From the NCBI GenBank assembly GCA_013416795.1, contig RQSC01000010.1:182486-246485 (forward strand): DNA of 64,000 nt. Reading direction: 5' to 3'. Position 1 is the first letter of the stretch. Each line of letters opens with the position of its first letter. This stretch comes from Prasinococcaceae sp. CCMP 1430. Taxonomy: Eukaryota > Prasinodermophyta > Palmophyllophyceae > Prasinococcales > Prasinococcaceae. Both the position numbers and the translations under genes were made by a program. The notes below the pieces were generated by a model. It ran no database searches. It saw nothing but the letters and a program-made list of their open reading frames with translations, and had not been told where the DNA came from. This document shows, in pieces, positions 10,660 to 19,821 of the stretch.

Positions 10660-10914
10660 GTTAGCGACGAGTTAGATAAACCGCGCAGTGCGCGGTGTAC
10701 GCGTTGTGTCGCGCCTGACTATGCGCGACAGTCCTGCACGGGTTTGGGGCCGTGTTCCCCTTTGGTCCTCCGTGCAGGGTCCCGCGCCTGTTCGTATCCC
10801 ATGCCGTGCCTCTTGGGCCCTCGATCTGGGATCCCTGTATATTAGGGTTAGTACAGTGAGGATTGCGTGGAGTTTGATATAGGTTGAGGATCTGGATGCG
10901 GATTCCGTCTTACA
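10660..10914 (-). repeat. 5' LTR of the copia element (truncated, 255 bp)
   Basis: By eye identical to 7707-7961 over 255 bp, ending in the same CTTACA on the outer side and followed by ATATG. It lacks the 75 bp present at 7632-7706 in the other copy and joins the pol frame directly, so the deletion breakpoint is at 10659/10660. Confidence 0.88.
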
Positions 10915-10919
10915 ATATG

Positions 10920-11483
10920 CCAATGCAGGCGCGCGACCGCCCACTAAAAAGCTTCTTAGGTTCCAAGTCAGGCCTCAGGCGGATCCAAAAAGCCACTTTT
11001 GACATCCGGCGCGTGTCGTCGGCGGAGGCGGAAGCGCGTGTGCGTATGCCAGGTCAAAATGGGTCGAGTCACCGAACGACAGATGCCACCCAGTTCCGGC
11101 GGTCACGGCGGGCTTCCGTTTCCCATCAAAATCAAAGCGGACGCGCGGAAATAATGTGCGGACGAACGTGTTGATCGGATCCGGATCGGATCCGCAAAAA
11201 CGCGCGTACCGCGCGCGGCGGGCGGCGGCGCGTGCGGGCGCGAGGGGGGTAGTAGTGGTAGGCCCGTAGGGGCGGCGTGCTCGCGACGGTCCGCCGCGCT
11301 GCGCGGCGCCAGGCGGAGTGCGATGGGACGCCGCGCCACACGGAGCGCGCCGCGCGTGGCGCTGGGGGGGCAGGGGCGTCGTCGTTGGCGGCGGCAGGCC
11401 GCGCGTGCCGGCGCGCCGGAAGTTAGTTGGTCGGGCCGACCGGCGGCCGCCTCGGCGCACGGGCAGGGGCACGTCGGGCGTGC
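10920..11483. other. Intergenic and 5' flank of the glutamate dehydrogenase gene
   Basis: No gene recognised. A small palindromic cluster of GGATCCGG/CGGATCC words lies at about 11170-11195, and a GCG-rich stretch runs from 11210 to the start codon. Promoter elements cannot be named. Confidence 0.35.
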
Positions 11484-13817
11484 ATGCCACCCGGCCTGTG
11501 CGCACATCGGTCGCACGTTGTCGCGAGCGGTGTGGCCGCGCGCTCCGCCCTCGGCGTCGCCAGAGCGGCGCCCAGGCCTCCCCCGGTCCGCCGCGGCGGG
11601 CGCGGCGCGCGGGCGCGCGCCGTCGGAGCCTCGTCATCTGCGCCCGCCGGCAAGCCGAAAGCCAGAAAAAGAAGGACATCGGCACCAGAGGACGCGAGCG
11701 GCGTGGCTGCTACCGGCCGCGGCGGCAGTGAGAACAGGGACTCGGACGAAAGGGCCACGTCTGATTTGAAGATCGGAGCGACGCCGTCTTCGACCGCCGC
11801 GGCAGCCACTAGGAGGAGGAGCATGCCGGTCGCGGCTGCCGGGAAGGCCGACGCCGCCGCTACTGCCGGTGGCGCCGGCACCACCAACAATGGCGCGAAC
11901 AAGAAAAGCAAAAAGGGGGTTCGCGCGCGCTTCCCCGACGATGCCGGCGCCGCCGGGGGGTCCGGTCGCGCATCGCGCCCTCCGTCGGAGCCCTCCGCTC
12001 CCTTGTCTCCCTCCGCCGCGGGCGTGGGGGAGACCAGCGCGGTGCTCAAACGCTTCTCGCATCACCTTTCCGCGGGGCTGTCGCTCTCCGAAGGGGAACC
12101 GCTCGCGCGCGCGGGCAGGCAGTCCTCGCTGAACGCGGAGCGCGCCGCGGCGGACTCGCTGGTGGCGCCCGTATGCGACTCCGCCGCCGAGCCCTGCCTG
12201 GGCCCGGAGTGTTTCGGCAACGAGGAGCGCTGCAGGCCGCCCTCCAGCGTCGATCTCAGCCGGCTGGCGCATCCCACCAGCAAGAGCCGGCGGGCCAGCG
12301 AGGACGAGATCATCAAGAGGCAGATCGCCGCGCTGGTGAGGCGCATCGCCGCGCGAGACCCCGAACAGAGCGAGTTCCTGCAGGCCTTCGAGGAGGTGGC
12401 GCACGACCTCGTGCCCGTCTTCAGGCGCCAGCCTCGCTACATCAAGGTGCTCGAAACCATCGCCGAGCCCGAACGCGTGCACCACTTCCGCGTGCCGTGG
12501 CTGGACGACAACGGAAGGCAGCAGGTGAACCGCGGCTACCGCGTGCAGTTCTCGAGCGCGCTGGGCCCCTACAAAGGCGGGCTGCGGTTTCATCCCACGG
12601 TCAACCTGTCGATCGTCAAGTTCCTGGGCTTTGAGCAGATCTTCAAGAATGCGCTCACGGGACTGCCCATCGGCGGCGGCAAGGGCGGCTCCGACTTCGA
12701 CCCCAAGGGCAAGAGCGACGCCGAGATCCTGCGCTTCTGCCAGTCCTTCGTCACCTCGCTCGCCGAATACATCGGCCCTGACCAGGACGTGCCGGCGGGT
12801 GACATCGGCGTGGGCGGCCGCGAGATAGGCTACATGTACGGGCAGTACAAGCGCCTCACGCGCCGCTTCGAAGGTGCCTTCACCGGCAAGGACCCCAAGT
12901 GGGGTGGCTCGCTGCTGCGGCCCGAGGCAACCGGGTACGGAGTGGTGTACTTCGCGCAGGAGATGCTGCGAGACGTGGAGGGAGAGGGCGCCACCCTGAG
13001 AGGCAAGCGCTGCGTGATCAGCGGCGCAGGAAACGTCGCGCAGAACTGCTGCGCGAAGCTACTCGAGCTCGGCGCAACCGTCCTGACGATGAGCGACTCC
13101 TCTGGCTTCGTGTACGCGCCGGCTGGCTTCGACGAAGAGCTCCTTGCAATCGTGTCGCGCGCCAAGAACGTCGACCGCGCTGGCCTCAAGGTCGCCGCCG
13201 ACAGGAGCGGTGGGCGGCTGCAGTACTGCTCCGACATGCCCGCGCCCGGAGCGAAGGGCAAAGGACTCGGGCTGAAAGGAGCCGACAACGGCGACGCCGC
13301 GCCGACCAGGACTCGCGGGCGCGGCAGGGGCCCCGGCGATGCGCACGCGGCGGCGACCGTGACCGGCACTCACCTGCACCCGCATCCTCGGCGTCCCTGG
13401 GGGACGTGTGCGCTCGACATCGCCTTTCCGTGCGCCACACAGAACGAAATCGACCTCGCCGATGCCAAGGCGCTGCACGCCGCTGGCGTCCGGATGGTGG
13501 TCGAGGGTGCCAATATGCCGACGACCTCCGAGGCCGCCCGATTCTTCCACAGCAAGGGCATCGCCTTCGCTCCGGGGAAAGCGGCCAACGCCGGTGGCGT
13601 GGCGGTGTCGGCGCTCGAGATGACGCAGAACTCGATGCGGCTGTCGTGGACGCGTGAGCAGGTGGACGAGAAGCTGCACGAGATCATGCGCAGCATCTTC
13701 GCCATGTGCGCAGACACTGCGGCCGAGTACGGCGAGAAGGGGAACTACCGCGTCGGCAGCAACATCGCCGGGTTCCTCAAGGTGGCCAACTCGGTCGTCG
13801 AGCAGGGCACTGTGTAG
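11484..13817 (+). CDS. NADP-type glutamate dehydrogenase with long N-terminal extension
   Basis: Interconverts 2-oxoglutarate plus ammonium and glutamate. The catalytic core starts near 12300 and shows FHPTVNLSIVKFLGFEQ, the active-site glycine/lysine motif LPIGGGKGGSDFDPKGKSD (about 12660-12716), PAGDIGVGGREIGYM, the Rossmann loop ISGAGNVAQN, CATQNEIDL and the C-terminal APGKAANAGGVAVSALEM. This is the hexameric GdhA-like class. The first in-frame ATG is 11484 and opens an Ala/Arg/Ser-rich leader that looks like an organellar transit peptide; ATG 11823 is an alternative. About 280 residues before the core are low-complexity. Between LQYCSDM and PWGTCALDIAFPC (about 13230-13400) roughly 45 residues have no counterpart in the family; this is either a surface insertion or an in-frame retained intron. 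Plastid or mitochondrial location is inferred. Confidence 0.92.
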   Translation: MPPGLCAHRSHVVASGVAARSALGVARAAPRPPPVRRGGRGARARAVGASSSAPAGKPKARKRRTSAPEDASGVAATGRGGSENRDSDERATSDLKIGATPSSTAAAATRRRSMPVAAAGKADAAATAGGAGTTNNGANKKSKKGVRARFPDDAGAAGGSGRASRPPSEPSAPLSPSAAGVGETSAVLKRFSHHLSAGLSLSEGEPLARAGRQSSLNAERAAADSLVAPVCDSAAEPCLGPECFGNEERCRPPSSVDLSRLAHPTSKSRRASEDEIIKRQIAALVRRIAARDPEQSEFLQAFEEVAHDLVPVFRRQPRYIKVLETIAEPERVHHFRVPWLDDNGRQQVNRGYRVQFSSALGPYKGGLRFHPTVNLSIVKFLGFEQIFKNALTGLPIGGGKGGSDFDPKGKSDAEILRFCQSFVTSLAEYIGPDQDVPAGDIGVGGREIGYMYGQYKRLTRRFEGAFTGKDPKWGGSLLRPEATGYGVVYFAQEMLRDVEGEGATLRGKRCVISGAGNVAQNCCAKLLELGATVLTMSDSSGFVYAPAGFDEELLAIVSRAKNVDRAGLKVAADRSGGRLQYCSDMPAPGAKGKGLGLKGADNGDAAPTRTRGRGRGPGDAHAAATVTGTHLHPHPRRPWGTCALDIAFPCATQNEIDLADAKALHAAGVRMVVEGANMPTTSEAARFFHSKGIAFAPGKAANAGGVAVSALEMTQNSMRLSWTREQVDEKLHEIMRSIFAMCADTAAEYGEKGNYRVGSNIAGFLKVANSVVEQGTV

Positions 13818-14057
13818 CAGCGAGCGACTGCCGATGCCAACGGCGTTCTTCCAGGACCCCACCAACCCTCCTCCCGAAGCGCGGGCGGGCGAACTTTGAA
13901 GCGAGCGATAGCAGCTTCCCGTGCGCACTATATGCTCCGTGCACAGGATGAACGAAGCCAGGTATACAAGTACATTGTACAGTAGTACTGTAGCCTCCGT
14001 AAGAGCGAGTGCCACTTCTTCTGCGCGCCTGCTCACTGCCACAAAGCAGCCATGCCC

Positions 14058-15806
14058 TCAAACGAAGGCCAGCGCATTTGGTTGCTTGAGGCGCACGCGG
14101 CCGCGCCGCTCGACGCCGTTCAGCGCTCGCATCACCTCGCCACTCGCGGCATGAAGAGCCAGCACTCTCCCTGACCTCGAACCGGGCTCGTGGCCCGAGT
14201 GACATGCGACGTACACGATGGCGCCATCGTCTGAGAGCACGGCGTCCCAGGGCTGCGCAAGCGAGTAGAAAGGACCGCGCGCGGGCGAGCCGCGCAGCAC
14301 CCTCAGCGGCGCACCCGCCTGCCGCTCGCAGGGCCCCGCGAATACCCGAACCTCGCCGCCGCCTCCGAGGCTGGTGACGTACAGCTCCGCGCCGTCGGCC
14401 GAGAGCGCAAGGCCGCTCGGGCGGCAGAGGCTGCCCGGGGGCACCAGCACCCGTGGCGGCTCGAGGCGCGCAGACCGTGGCCCACGCCGCAGCACCAGCA
14501 CCACCCCCGTGCGCCTGTCGGCGTCGAGGCGCGTGTAGCCTCCATCGTCATTGGCGCCCTCTGTGCCCTCGTCGCACGCCACCAGCAGGCACGCGCGCCC
14601 CCGAGCGCCCCGGCGCGCGTCCGCACCTCCCCCCTCCGCGTGCCGTTCTCTCGCGCGGCGCACCGTCTCCTCCGCGTGGGCTGCTATCATACCCCACGGC
14701 ACCATGTCCTTCGGTAGCCGCGCCGCCTCGCGCCACTCGCCCGCCATCTGCGCCGTGTTCCAGCGCACCACTCCGTCGCACGCGCTCACGCAATACACCA
14801 GCGCGCCCATGAACGCCACGCCTTCGGGCAGCAGCCCTCGTCCCATCGCGTGCGAGTCCCAACATGCGCCCGCACGCGCCGTCGCGCCCGCCCCCGCGCC
14901 GTCGCTGCCCACGACGGCGAGGCGGATGGGCTCCGTTCGCGGCGCAGAGGGCGCGCCTACGGTCGCGGTGTCCGACGGCGGGGCGCCGCCAACGCGCATC
15001 TTGACGAAGCCCGCGCGCTTGTACTCGGAGAGCCACACGAGCCTGCTGCGCGAGTCGACGGCCATGCACGTCGTCCACGCGTCGGCGCGCTCCTCGCGCG
15101 CCTCGATCACGCGCACGCAGGCCGCCTGCGCGTCCGCGCGTTCCGGGTCGAGCGCGTGCACTCGCAGCGTCGAGCTGTCGCTCACGAGCAGCACGCGCCT
15201 GAAGCGCGGGCCTCCGCCGTGCCCCGACGAGGCCGCGCGGCGGCACGCCGCCGCGGCGTCCCTGAGCTGCGCGAGCTGATGGAAGAGCAGCCTGTTGTCG
15301 TGCAGGTAGCCCTTGTTGGCGAGCTCGGCGTCGCGCAGCTGCTGCTCCAAGTGCGCGACGCGCACGCGCAGCTGCGTGAGCTCCGGTTCGGCGGCGCGCA
15401 GCCGCTGCGCCTCGGCGGCACTGTGAGCGGCGATGGCCTCGCTCGCGGCGCGCTCGCTCTCGCGCAGCTTGCGCTCCGCCGCGAGCGCCTCGCGCTCTTT
15501 CCGCAGGGCCTCCCCGGCGGCGCTCTGCGCGAGCTGCATCGACCCGACCTCGTCGCGGTGCTCGGCGGCGGCGGCCTCGGCCTCGCGCACGGCCTGGTCG
15601 GCGGCGCGGCGCGCGTCGTCGAGGTCGCGGAGCAGGCGCTCGCGNACAGCAGCAAGTAAGCGGCGCCCAGCTAGTACTGCGCCGCGACTCCGTGCTGACG
15701 CCGCGCGCTCTTCACCGCCTTTCGCGCAGGCTGCTGGATGACCGAGTCTGTGATACCGCACAGCGTCGATCATCCATTCAAAAACTTCGACACTCCCCTG
15801 TAACAT
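14058..15806 (-). CDS. Coiled-coil plus beta-propeller (NHL/SGL-like) protein, not recognised further
   Basis: The N-terminal third after residue 55 is a heptad-rich helix (DDARRAADQAVREAEAAAAE to about 15260). After a short linker the C-terminal about 380 residues show propeller-type repeats: VLLVSDSSTLRVHALDP, LLPEGVAFMGALVYCVSACD, RPSGLALSADGAELYVTSLG, QPWDAVLSDDGAIVYVACHS and a last PNALAFV. These resemble NHL or SMP-30-like six-bladed folds. The first 53 residues, before a single N at 15645, are unlike the rest and may not belong; the N may hide a gap, and CTTACTT next to it suggests intron sequence. A shortage of conserved polar residues argues for a binding scaffold rather than an enzyme, but that is inference. 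The gene is convergent with glutamate dehydrogenase. Confidence 0.6.
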   Translation of the reverse strand: MLQGSVEVFEWMIDAVRYHRLGHPAACAKGGEERAASARSRGAVLAGRRLLAAXRERLLRDLDDARRAADQAVREAEAAAAEHRDEVGSMQLAQSAAGEALRKEREALAAERKLRESERAASEAIAAHSAAEAQRLRAAEPELTQLRVRVAHLEQQLRDAELANKGYLHDNRLLFHQLAQLRDAAAACRRAASSGHGGGPRFRRVLLVSDSSTLRVHALDPERADAQAACVRVIEAREERADAWTTCMAVDSRSRLVWLSEYKRAGFVKMRVGGAPPSDTATVGAPSAPRTEPIRLAVVGSDGAGAGATARAGACWDSHAMGRGLLPEGVAFMGALVYCVSACDGVVRWNTAQMAGEWREAARLPKDMVPWGMIAAHAEETVRRARERHAEGGGADARRGARGRACLLVACDEGTEGANDDGGYTRLDADRRTGVVLVLRRGPRSARLEPPRVLVPPGSLCRPSGLALSADGAELYVTSLGGGGEVRVFAGPCERQAGAPLRVLRGSPARGPFYSLAQPWDAVLSDDGAIVYVACHSGHEPGSRSGRVLALHAASGEVMRALNGVERRGRVRLKQPNALAFV

Positions 15807-15824
15807 AGTACGTCATCTACAATC

Positions 15825-17444
15825 TCAGCCCGCTTTCGCGAGTTCGGACTTGAGCGGCGCAAGCTCAGCCTGCAGCTGCTCCAGCGCGCTCTCGGCGTTG
15901 GCCATCTTCTCCCCCAAGATGACCGTCTCGGCGCTGTCCTCCTCAACCTTCTTCCCTATTTCGTCCAGCTGCGCCCGCATGGTCGCCACGGAATTCTCCC
16001 CCGCATCCGCGGCGGCGGTGCCGAGTTCGAGCACCTCAAGCTTGGGCACCACGTCAGTCTCCACCTTGCGCTTGAGCTCCTCCACGCTTGTGGCCATGCC
16101 ATCAATCTTCCCGGCGGACTCCTCCAACGCGGCGATGCGTCCCGCGGCCTGCGCGACGCCATCGCCGAGCGTGTCAACAGACGCCTCGATTTTGTCGGTA
16201 AGCAGCACGACCGTCTTCTCCACTTCGGCCAAGTTCGTGGCGCCCTCATCCACGCGTGAGGCGACAGAGTCCATGGCGTCGATGCGCGCTCCGAGCTCTT
16301 CCTTGAGGGCTTCGAGTTTCTCGCCCGAAGCATCGATGCTCTCGTGGGTGGAGATCTCCACCGCCGCGACGCGTTCACCGACCTTGGCCTCCATGTCCTC
16401 AAGACGTTGCATGATTTCTGTGGAGGTCTGCTCGAGGGCAGCGCTCGCCTCGGCTACGGCACTGTCCTTGGCCTCGGAGATGGTGTTGATTGCGTCTGCG
16501 CGGTTGGATCCGATGGTCGCCATTGCCTCCCCCTTGACGGCTTCCAGCTGGTCGGCCATGTCCTCGCGTGTTGCCTCCAGCGACTCCTTGGTGGCCACCA
16601 GCTCAGCGACAAGCTCCTCCTTGAGGTCCTCGCGCGCAGCGAGCGACTCGTTTTGCAGCGCGGCAATGTCTGCCAGCGTCTCTTCCTTGAGCTCGGCCAA
16701 GAGTACATTTGCTGACGCTCGCACCGACTCGAGCTCCTCGGAATTGTGCGAGATGGCCTTAGCGGCCTGCCGCGCCTCCTCGCGCACGCTTGCAATACTC
16801 CGCTCCATTTCGCCTCCCATCTCAGCGCGCAGCACCTCCTCGGCGGCGCGCGTGTCCGCCTGCGCCTCGTCGTGCGCTCGGCGGAGCGCATCGCACGCGG
16901 CGCCTGCCTCGCTCTTTGCGGTGCGTATGGCACCCTCGAGCGCCTGCCGTGCTTGATCGAGGGCCGCTGCCCCGTCTGCAGAGACGCTGGTGTCGCCGTG
17001 CACCCTGTCAGCCACCTCAGCGGCGATGGCCGCCTTGAGGCTGTGTTCAACCTCGCCGAGGCGAGCGAGTAGCTCCTCGCGCGCTGCTCCCAAAGAGGCT
17101 GCCGCTGATGATTCCAGCTCGCGCACCTTGGCGCTCTCATCCTCGGCGTCCTTGAGGCCAGCGCGCATAAGCTCCTCGAGCGACTCAAGGCGCGCTGTGA
17201 GCTCCTCGCGCAATTCGAGTACGCGCTTGCTATGACCGGTGGCGGCCGCCGCCTCATGACTCAGGCGCTGGCTCTGCTCTTCCGATAAGATAGAGCGCAG
17301 CTCATCAAAAGTCGCGTACACGTCCACACGGTGCGACTCAATCTCTGTGACGAAGTCGGCCGACGTGCCCTCAAGGTCCCGACGAAGGGCGGTGTCGGCG
17401 GTCTCGCGGATCTTGGCTTCGCTCGCGAGCGCCTCGGCGGCATA
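15825..17444 (-). CDS. Long alpha-helical coiled-coil protein, 5' exon not found
   Basis: About 540 residues of almost continuous acidic heptad repeat, for example LEGAIRTAKSEAGAACDALR and LKEELVAELVATKESLEATR. It has no transmembrane segment and no Pro in the rod, and ends at the stop at 15825. A clear acceptor CCTCACAG lies at 17445-17452 on the minus strand, so a first exon should be upstream; none is convincing before the divergent rhodanese gene. The pattern of repeated EELxARxxxxE segments resembles structural rods and apolipophorin-like helices, but no named family can be given. Its proximity to a second coiled-coil gene on the same strand is notable. A cytoskeletal, flagellar-root or envelope scaffold role is possible only as a guess. 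Confidence 0.6.
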   Translation of the reverse strand, partial: YAAEALASEAKIRETADTALRRDLEGTSADFVTEIESHRVDVYATFDELRSILSEEQSQRLSHEAAAATGHSKRVLELREELTARLESLEELMRAGLKDAEDESAKVRELESSAAASLGAAREELLARLGEVEHSLKAAIAAEVADRVHGDTSVSADGAAALDQARQALEGAIRTAKSEAGAACDALRRAHDEAQADTRAAEEVLRAEMGGEMERSIASVREEARQAAKAISHNSEELESVRASANVLLAELKEETLADIAALQNESLAAREDLKEELVAELVATKESLEATREDMADQLEAVKGEAMATIGSNRADAINTISEAKDSAVAEASAALEQTSTEIMQRLEDMEAKVGERVAAVEISTHESIDASGEKLEALKEELGARIDAMDSVASRVDEGATNLAEVEKTVVLLTDKIEASVDTLGDGVAQAAGRIAALEESAGKIDGMATSVEELKRKVETDVVPKLEVLELGTAAADAGENSVATMRAQLDEIGKKVEEDSAETVILGEKMANAESALEQLQAELAPLKSELAKAG

Positions 17445-17781
17445 CTGTGAGGAACAGGGCGGCAGCGCCGACTGCTTCGGCCCGCGCACCCCGCGAATTC
17501 CCCGTCCTGCCGAAATTCAGACACGCGCGTTCTCATACAATCAGATCACCAAAAACGCAATTTCAACTCCGTGACGACGAGCTTCCTTTCCAAACCCCAA
17601 AACGATCGCATACCATCTGACGGAACAACAATTGGGGTTCGCGGTTTATTACACACTGCCGTGCGGTACTCATGCGCGCGCAATTTGAACCCTACTGTAT
17701 ACCCTAATCGCGGCTGCGATCTGTCGGGGTTGGTGCGCAGGGTGGTGGTTCCTCGGCTGGGTTGCGCACGCGCGGGGCGCG

Positions 17782-18610
17782 GTGGCGCCACACGCCGCGC
17801 GCCTCCCGCGGGGGCGATGCTGTGCCGCGCCCAGCGCGGCGGGGTCTCGTAAGATTGACTTTCACCCCGGCCTTAGCCGCGCGCTCGCGCTGGCGTGCGC
17901 GCCCGCCGCGCACGCGGCCGAGGATGAGTGCCCGCTTCCTGCCAACGTGAGCGTGGCCGAGCTCGCCGAGGCGCTGCGCGAGGGGACCGTGCGCGCCGTC
18001 GTGGATGTGCGCACGCGCTCCGAGTACCTCGGCGTCGGCGTCGACACGCAGCGCGACGGCATCGGCAGGGTGCCCGGGGCAGTGCTCGTGGACTCGCTGG
18101 CGACCGACCCCGCGCAAGAGGCGCGATTGCGCACGTGCAAATCTAGCGACAGTGGCGACGCGGAACGCCCGCGCAAGACGCTCGCGGTCATCTGTCGCAC
18201 GGGCGTGCGCTCGCTCGTGGCCACCAAGCAGCTGCAGGCCAAGGGCTATCCCTGCGTGGCCAACGTGATGGGTGCGTGTCGCACGGCGTGCGGGCGCGCG
18301 AGCGTGAGCGCGCGCGGCAGAGACGCGAACCCGAGTGCTGACAGCCTCGTGCGCGCCTGCCACAGGCGGCACGCTCGCGTGGGCGGAGGACGGCTTCGAC
18401 GTCGAACGGGGCCTGCCAGAGGGCGGGCTGCCGCAGGCGGGCGAGCCTGTGTGCGCCGCCGGATCCGCCGCGGAGGCTCGCCCGACTCGCAGCGGCGTGC
18501 CCTCGGGAGCCGACGGCGGCACTGCGAGCTGGAGCGCCCCTGCGCGCGCGCCACGTTCCGAGTCCTCTGCCGTGCTCGGCGTGCTCGCGGCGCTCTGGCT
18601 GGCCACGTGA
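17782..18610 (+). CDS. Rhodanese-domain protein with leader peptide and C-terminal membrane anchor
   Basis: Single rhodanese domain: VSVAELAEALREGTVRAVVDVRTRSEYL at the start and the active-site loop ICRTGVRS with the persulfide-forming cysteine. The GT-AG intron at 18272-18365 joins NVMG to GTLAWAEDGF, the usual rhodanese ending. Upstream is a hydrophobic Ala-rich segment ALALACAPAAHAAED with a signal-peptidase-like AHA/AED site, suggesting thylakoid lumen or secretory targeting. The C terminus ends in a short hydrophobic stretch SSAVLGVLAALWLAT. Two N-termini are possible: an uninterrupted frame from ATG 17782 (244 aa), or ATG 17817 with a 28-nt GTAAG...TTAG intron at 17849-17876 (223 aa), which gives the cleaner signal peptide. 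Sulfur transfer is the family activity; the partner is unknown. Confidence 0.82.
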
Positions 18611-19116
18611 GACGCGATCGCAATGTAATCAATTGTAGAGTACAGATGAATGATATGCGCACGCAGTGGGTGGCGCACGAGCGAATAGACGCACGCGTGC
18701 GTGCGTGACTGTTGGAAGGACGAGGCGGGGTGCCACACATCAGCTGATTGCCTCGGCGTGCCGGCGGTTGCTCGCTGGGAAGCGGAGCGTCGTTTGCCGC
18801 ACGGCCGCGTCAGGGGCGGCGAGGGCGTGGCCGCGCGCGCAGCAGCACCGCAGGCGGAGCCATCCGCGAGATGGCTGCGCCTGGCGTGCTGCAGCGCGCG
18901 GGGCGTAGCCCGCACTTGCCGCGGTGGCCATGAGAGAGCGGTCTGGATCGATCGCCCTGAAGCTCAGCTCATCACCGCCTCCTCGTCCTACGCAGAACTA
19001 GGCCCCCGTCGCCGGGGGCTTAGGATCACGCGCCAGAGGAGCAGCAGCCTGCCTCTTTCGCCGTCGTGACTGTCGAGCGCACGCGGCGCGAGGCGTGTCA
19101 GCGCGCGGCGGCGCGC
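18611..19116. other. Intergenic region between rhodanese and PUB-domain genes
   Basis: Contains an AT-rich patch just after the rhodanese stop with TGTAA at 18624-18628, a green-algal-type polyadenylation signal candidate, and a GC-rich hairpin GGCCCCCG-tc-GCCGGGGGC at about 19001-19019. No coding region is supported. Confidence 0.45.
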
Positions 19117-19821
19117 TCACTGCAGCGCCGCGCTCCCAATCCCCTTCTCTGCCCGGTTCGCCCTCGCGCTCTCACCGTTGGCGCCAAAGTCCAACTTGTT
19201 GGCCTTGCTGCCCTGCGTGACGGGGCCGCGCGCAGCGCGCTCGCGCCTGTCGGCCTCGAGCTGCGCATGCAGGCGTGCCTTCTCCGGATCGGCCGCGCGC
19301 TTGCGCGACGCCGCGCGGCGGTCCTCCTCCATCCTTTTCACCAGCGCAGCCATGGCGTCGTCGATCGCGCGCACCTGCTGCATGGTACACTGCACCTTGA
19401 GTGGCAGCACGAGCGCGGTCTCGCCGTCACGCGTCTCCTCGACCCAGCCGATCTGGGCGAGCACCCCGGCGCCGCCCGCTGCCAACATCGCCGCAATCTG
19501 CGCATGCGCGCGTCGGCGCGCGTGCGACCGCGCATGTCAGAGCCGTGGACGCGTGTGTGGCGCCAGCGCGATGGTGTACGCTCGCGTGGCACCCGCTCCC
19601 GGGGCGCCTCCCCTTCACCCCCGCACCTTTTCGTTGGCAGGGTTGAGCTTGCGGTACTTCTCCTCGCGCGGCGCCCCCTGCACGTTGCGCGTGAGCTTGC
19701 AGAGCACGGCGAGCGCCATCGCGCCGCCCGAGGTGCGCTCGACGGCGAGCAGCGCGCAGTCGAGCGGCGTGCGCTCCGACGGCGCCGGCGTCGAGGACTT
19801 GGGCGGCAGCTTGAACGACAT
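19117..19821 (-). CDS. PUB-domain protein (PNGase/UBX-associated type), two exons
   Basis: Exons 19627-19821 and 19117-19497 are joined across a GT-AG intron (19498-19626) in phase 0, giving 191 residues. The first exon and the start of the second form a PUB domain: LAVLCKLTRNVQGAPREEKYRKLNPANEKV, then IAAMLAAGGAGVLAQIGWVE and LVLPLK. PUB domains bind the C-terminal tail of the AAA ATPase p97/CDC48, linking it to ubiquitin or glycan processing. The second half (about residues 105-191) is a charged helix ending in SKANKLDFGANG and has no UBX or transglutaminase domain, so it is not PNGase itself; a UBXN6-like or plant PUX-like cofactor is the best guess. Confidence 0.75.

Larger units (their letters stand above)
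7627..10919 (-). mobile_element. Ty1/copia LTR retrotransposon, internally deleted, with target-site duplication
   Basis: The element lies on the minus strand. It is bounded by a 5-bp direct repeat ATATG (7627-7631 and 10915-10919). The 3' LTR is 7632-7961 and begins and ends with the inverted hexamers TGTAAG/CTTACA. A second, shorter LTR copy (10660-10914) matches 255 bp of it without a visible difference. Between them is a pol remnant with integrase C-terminus, reverse transcriptase and RNase H in the copia order. The 5' LTR lacks its inner 75 bp, and the primer-binding site, gag, protease and integrase core are gone, so one deletion runs from inside the 5' LTR into the integrase region. 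Identical LTRs imply recent insertion. Confidence 0.9.

Noticed and set aside
11166-11195. GGATCCGG/CGGATCC cluster as an operator or att site
   Set aside because: Short palindromic words of this type recur by composition; no second arm or integrase gene is nearby.
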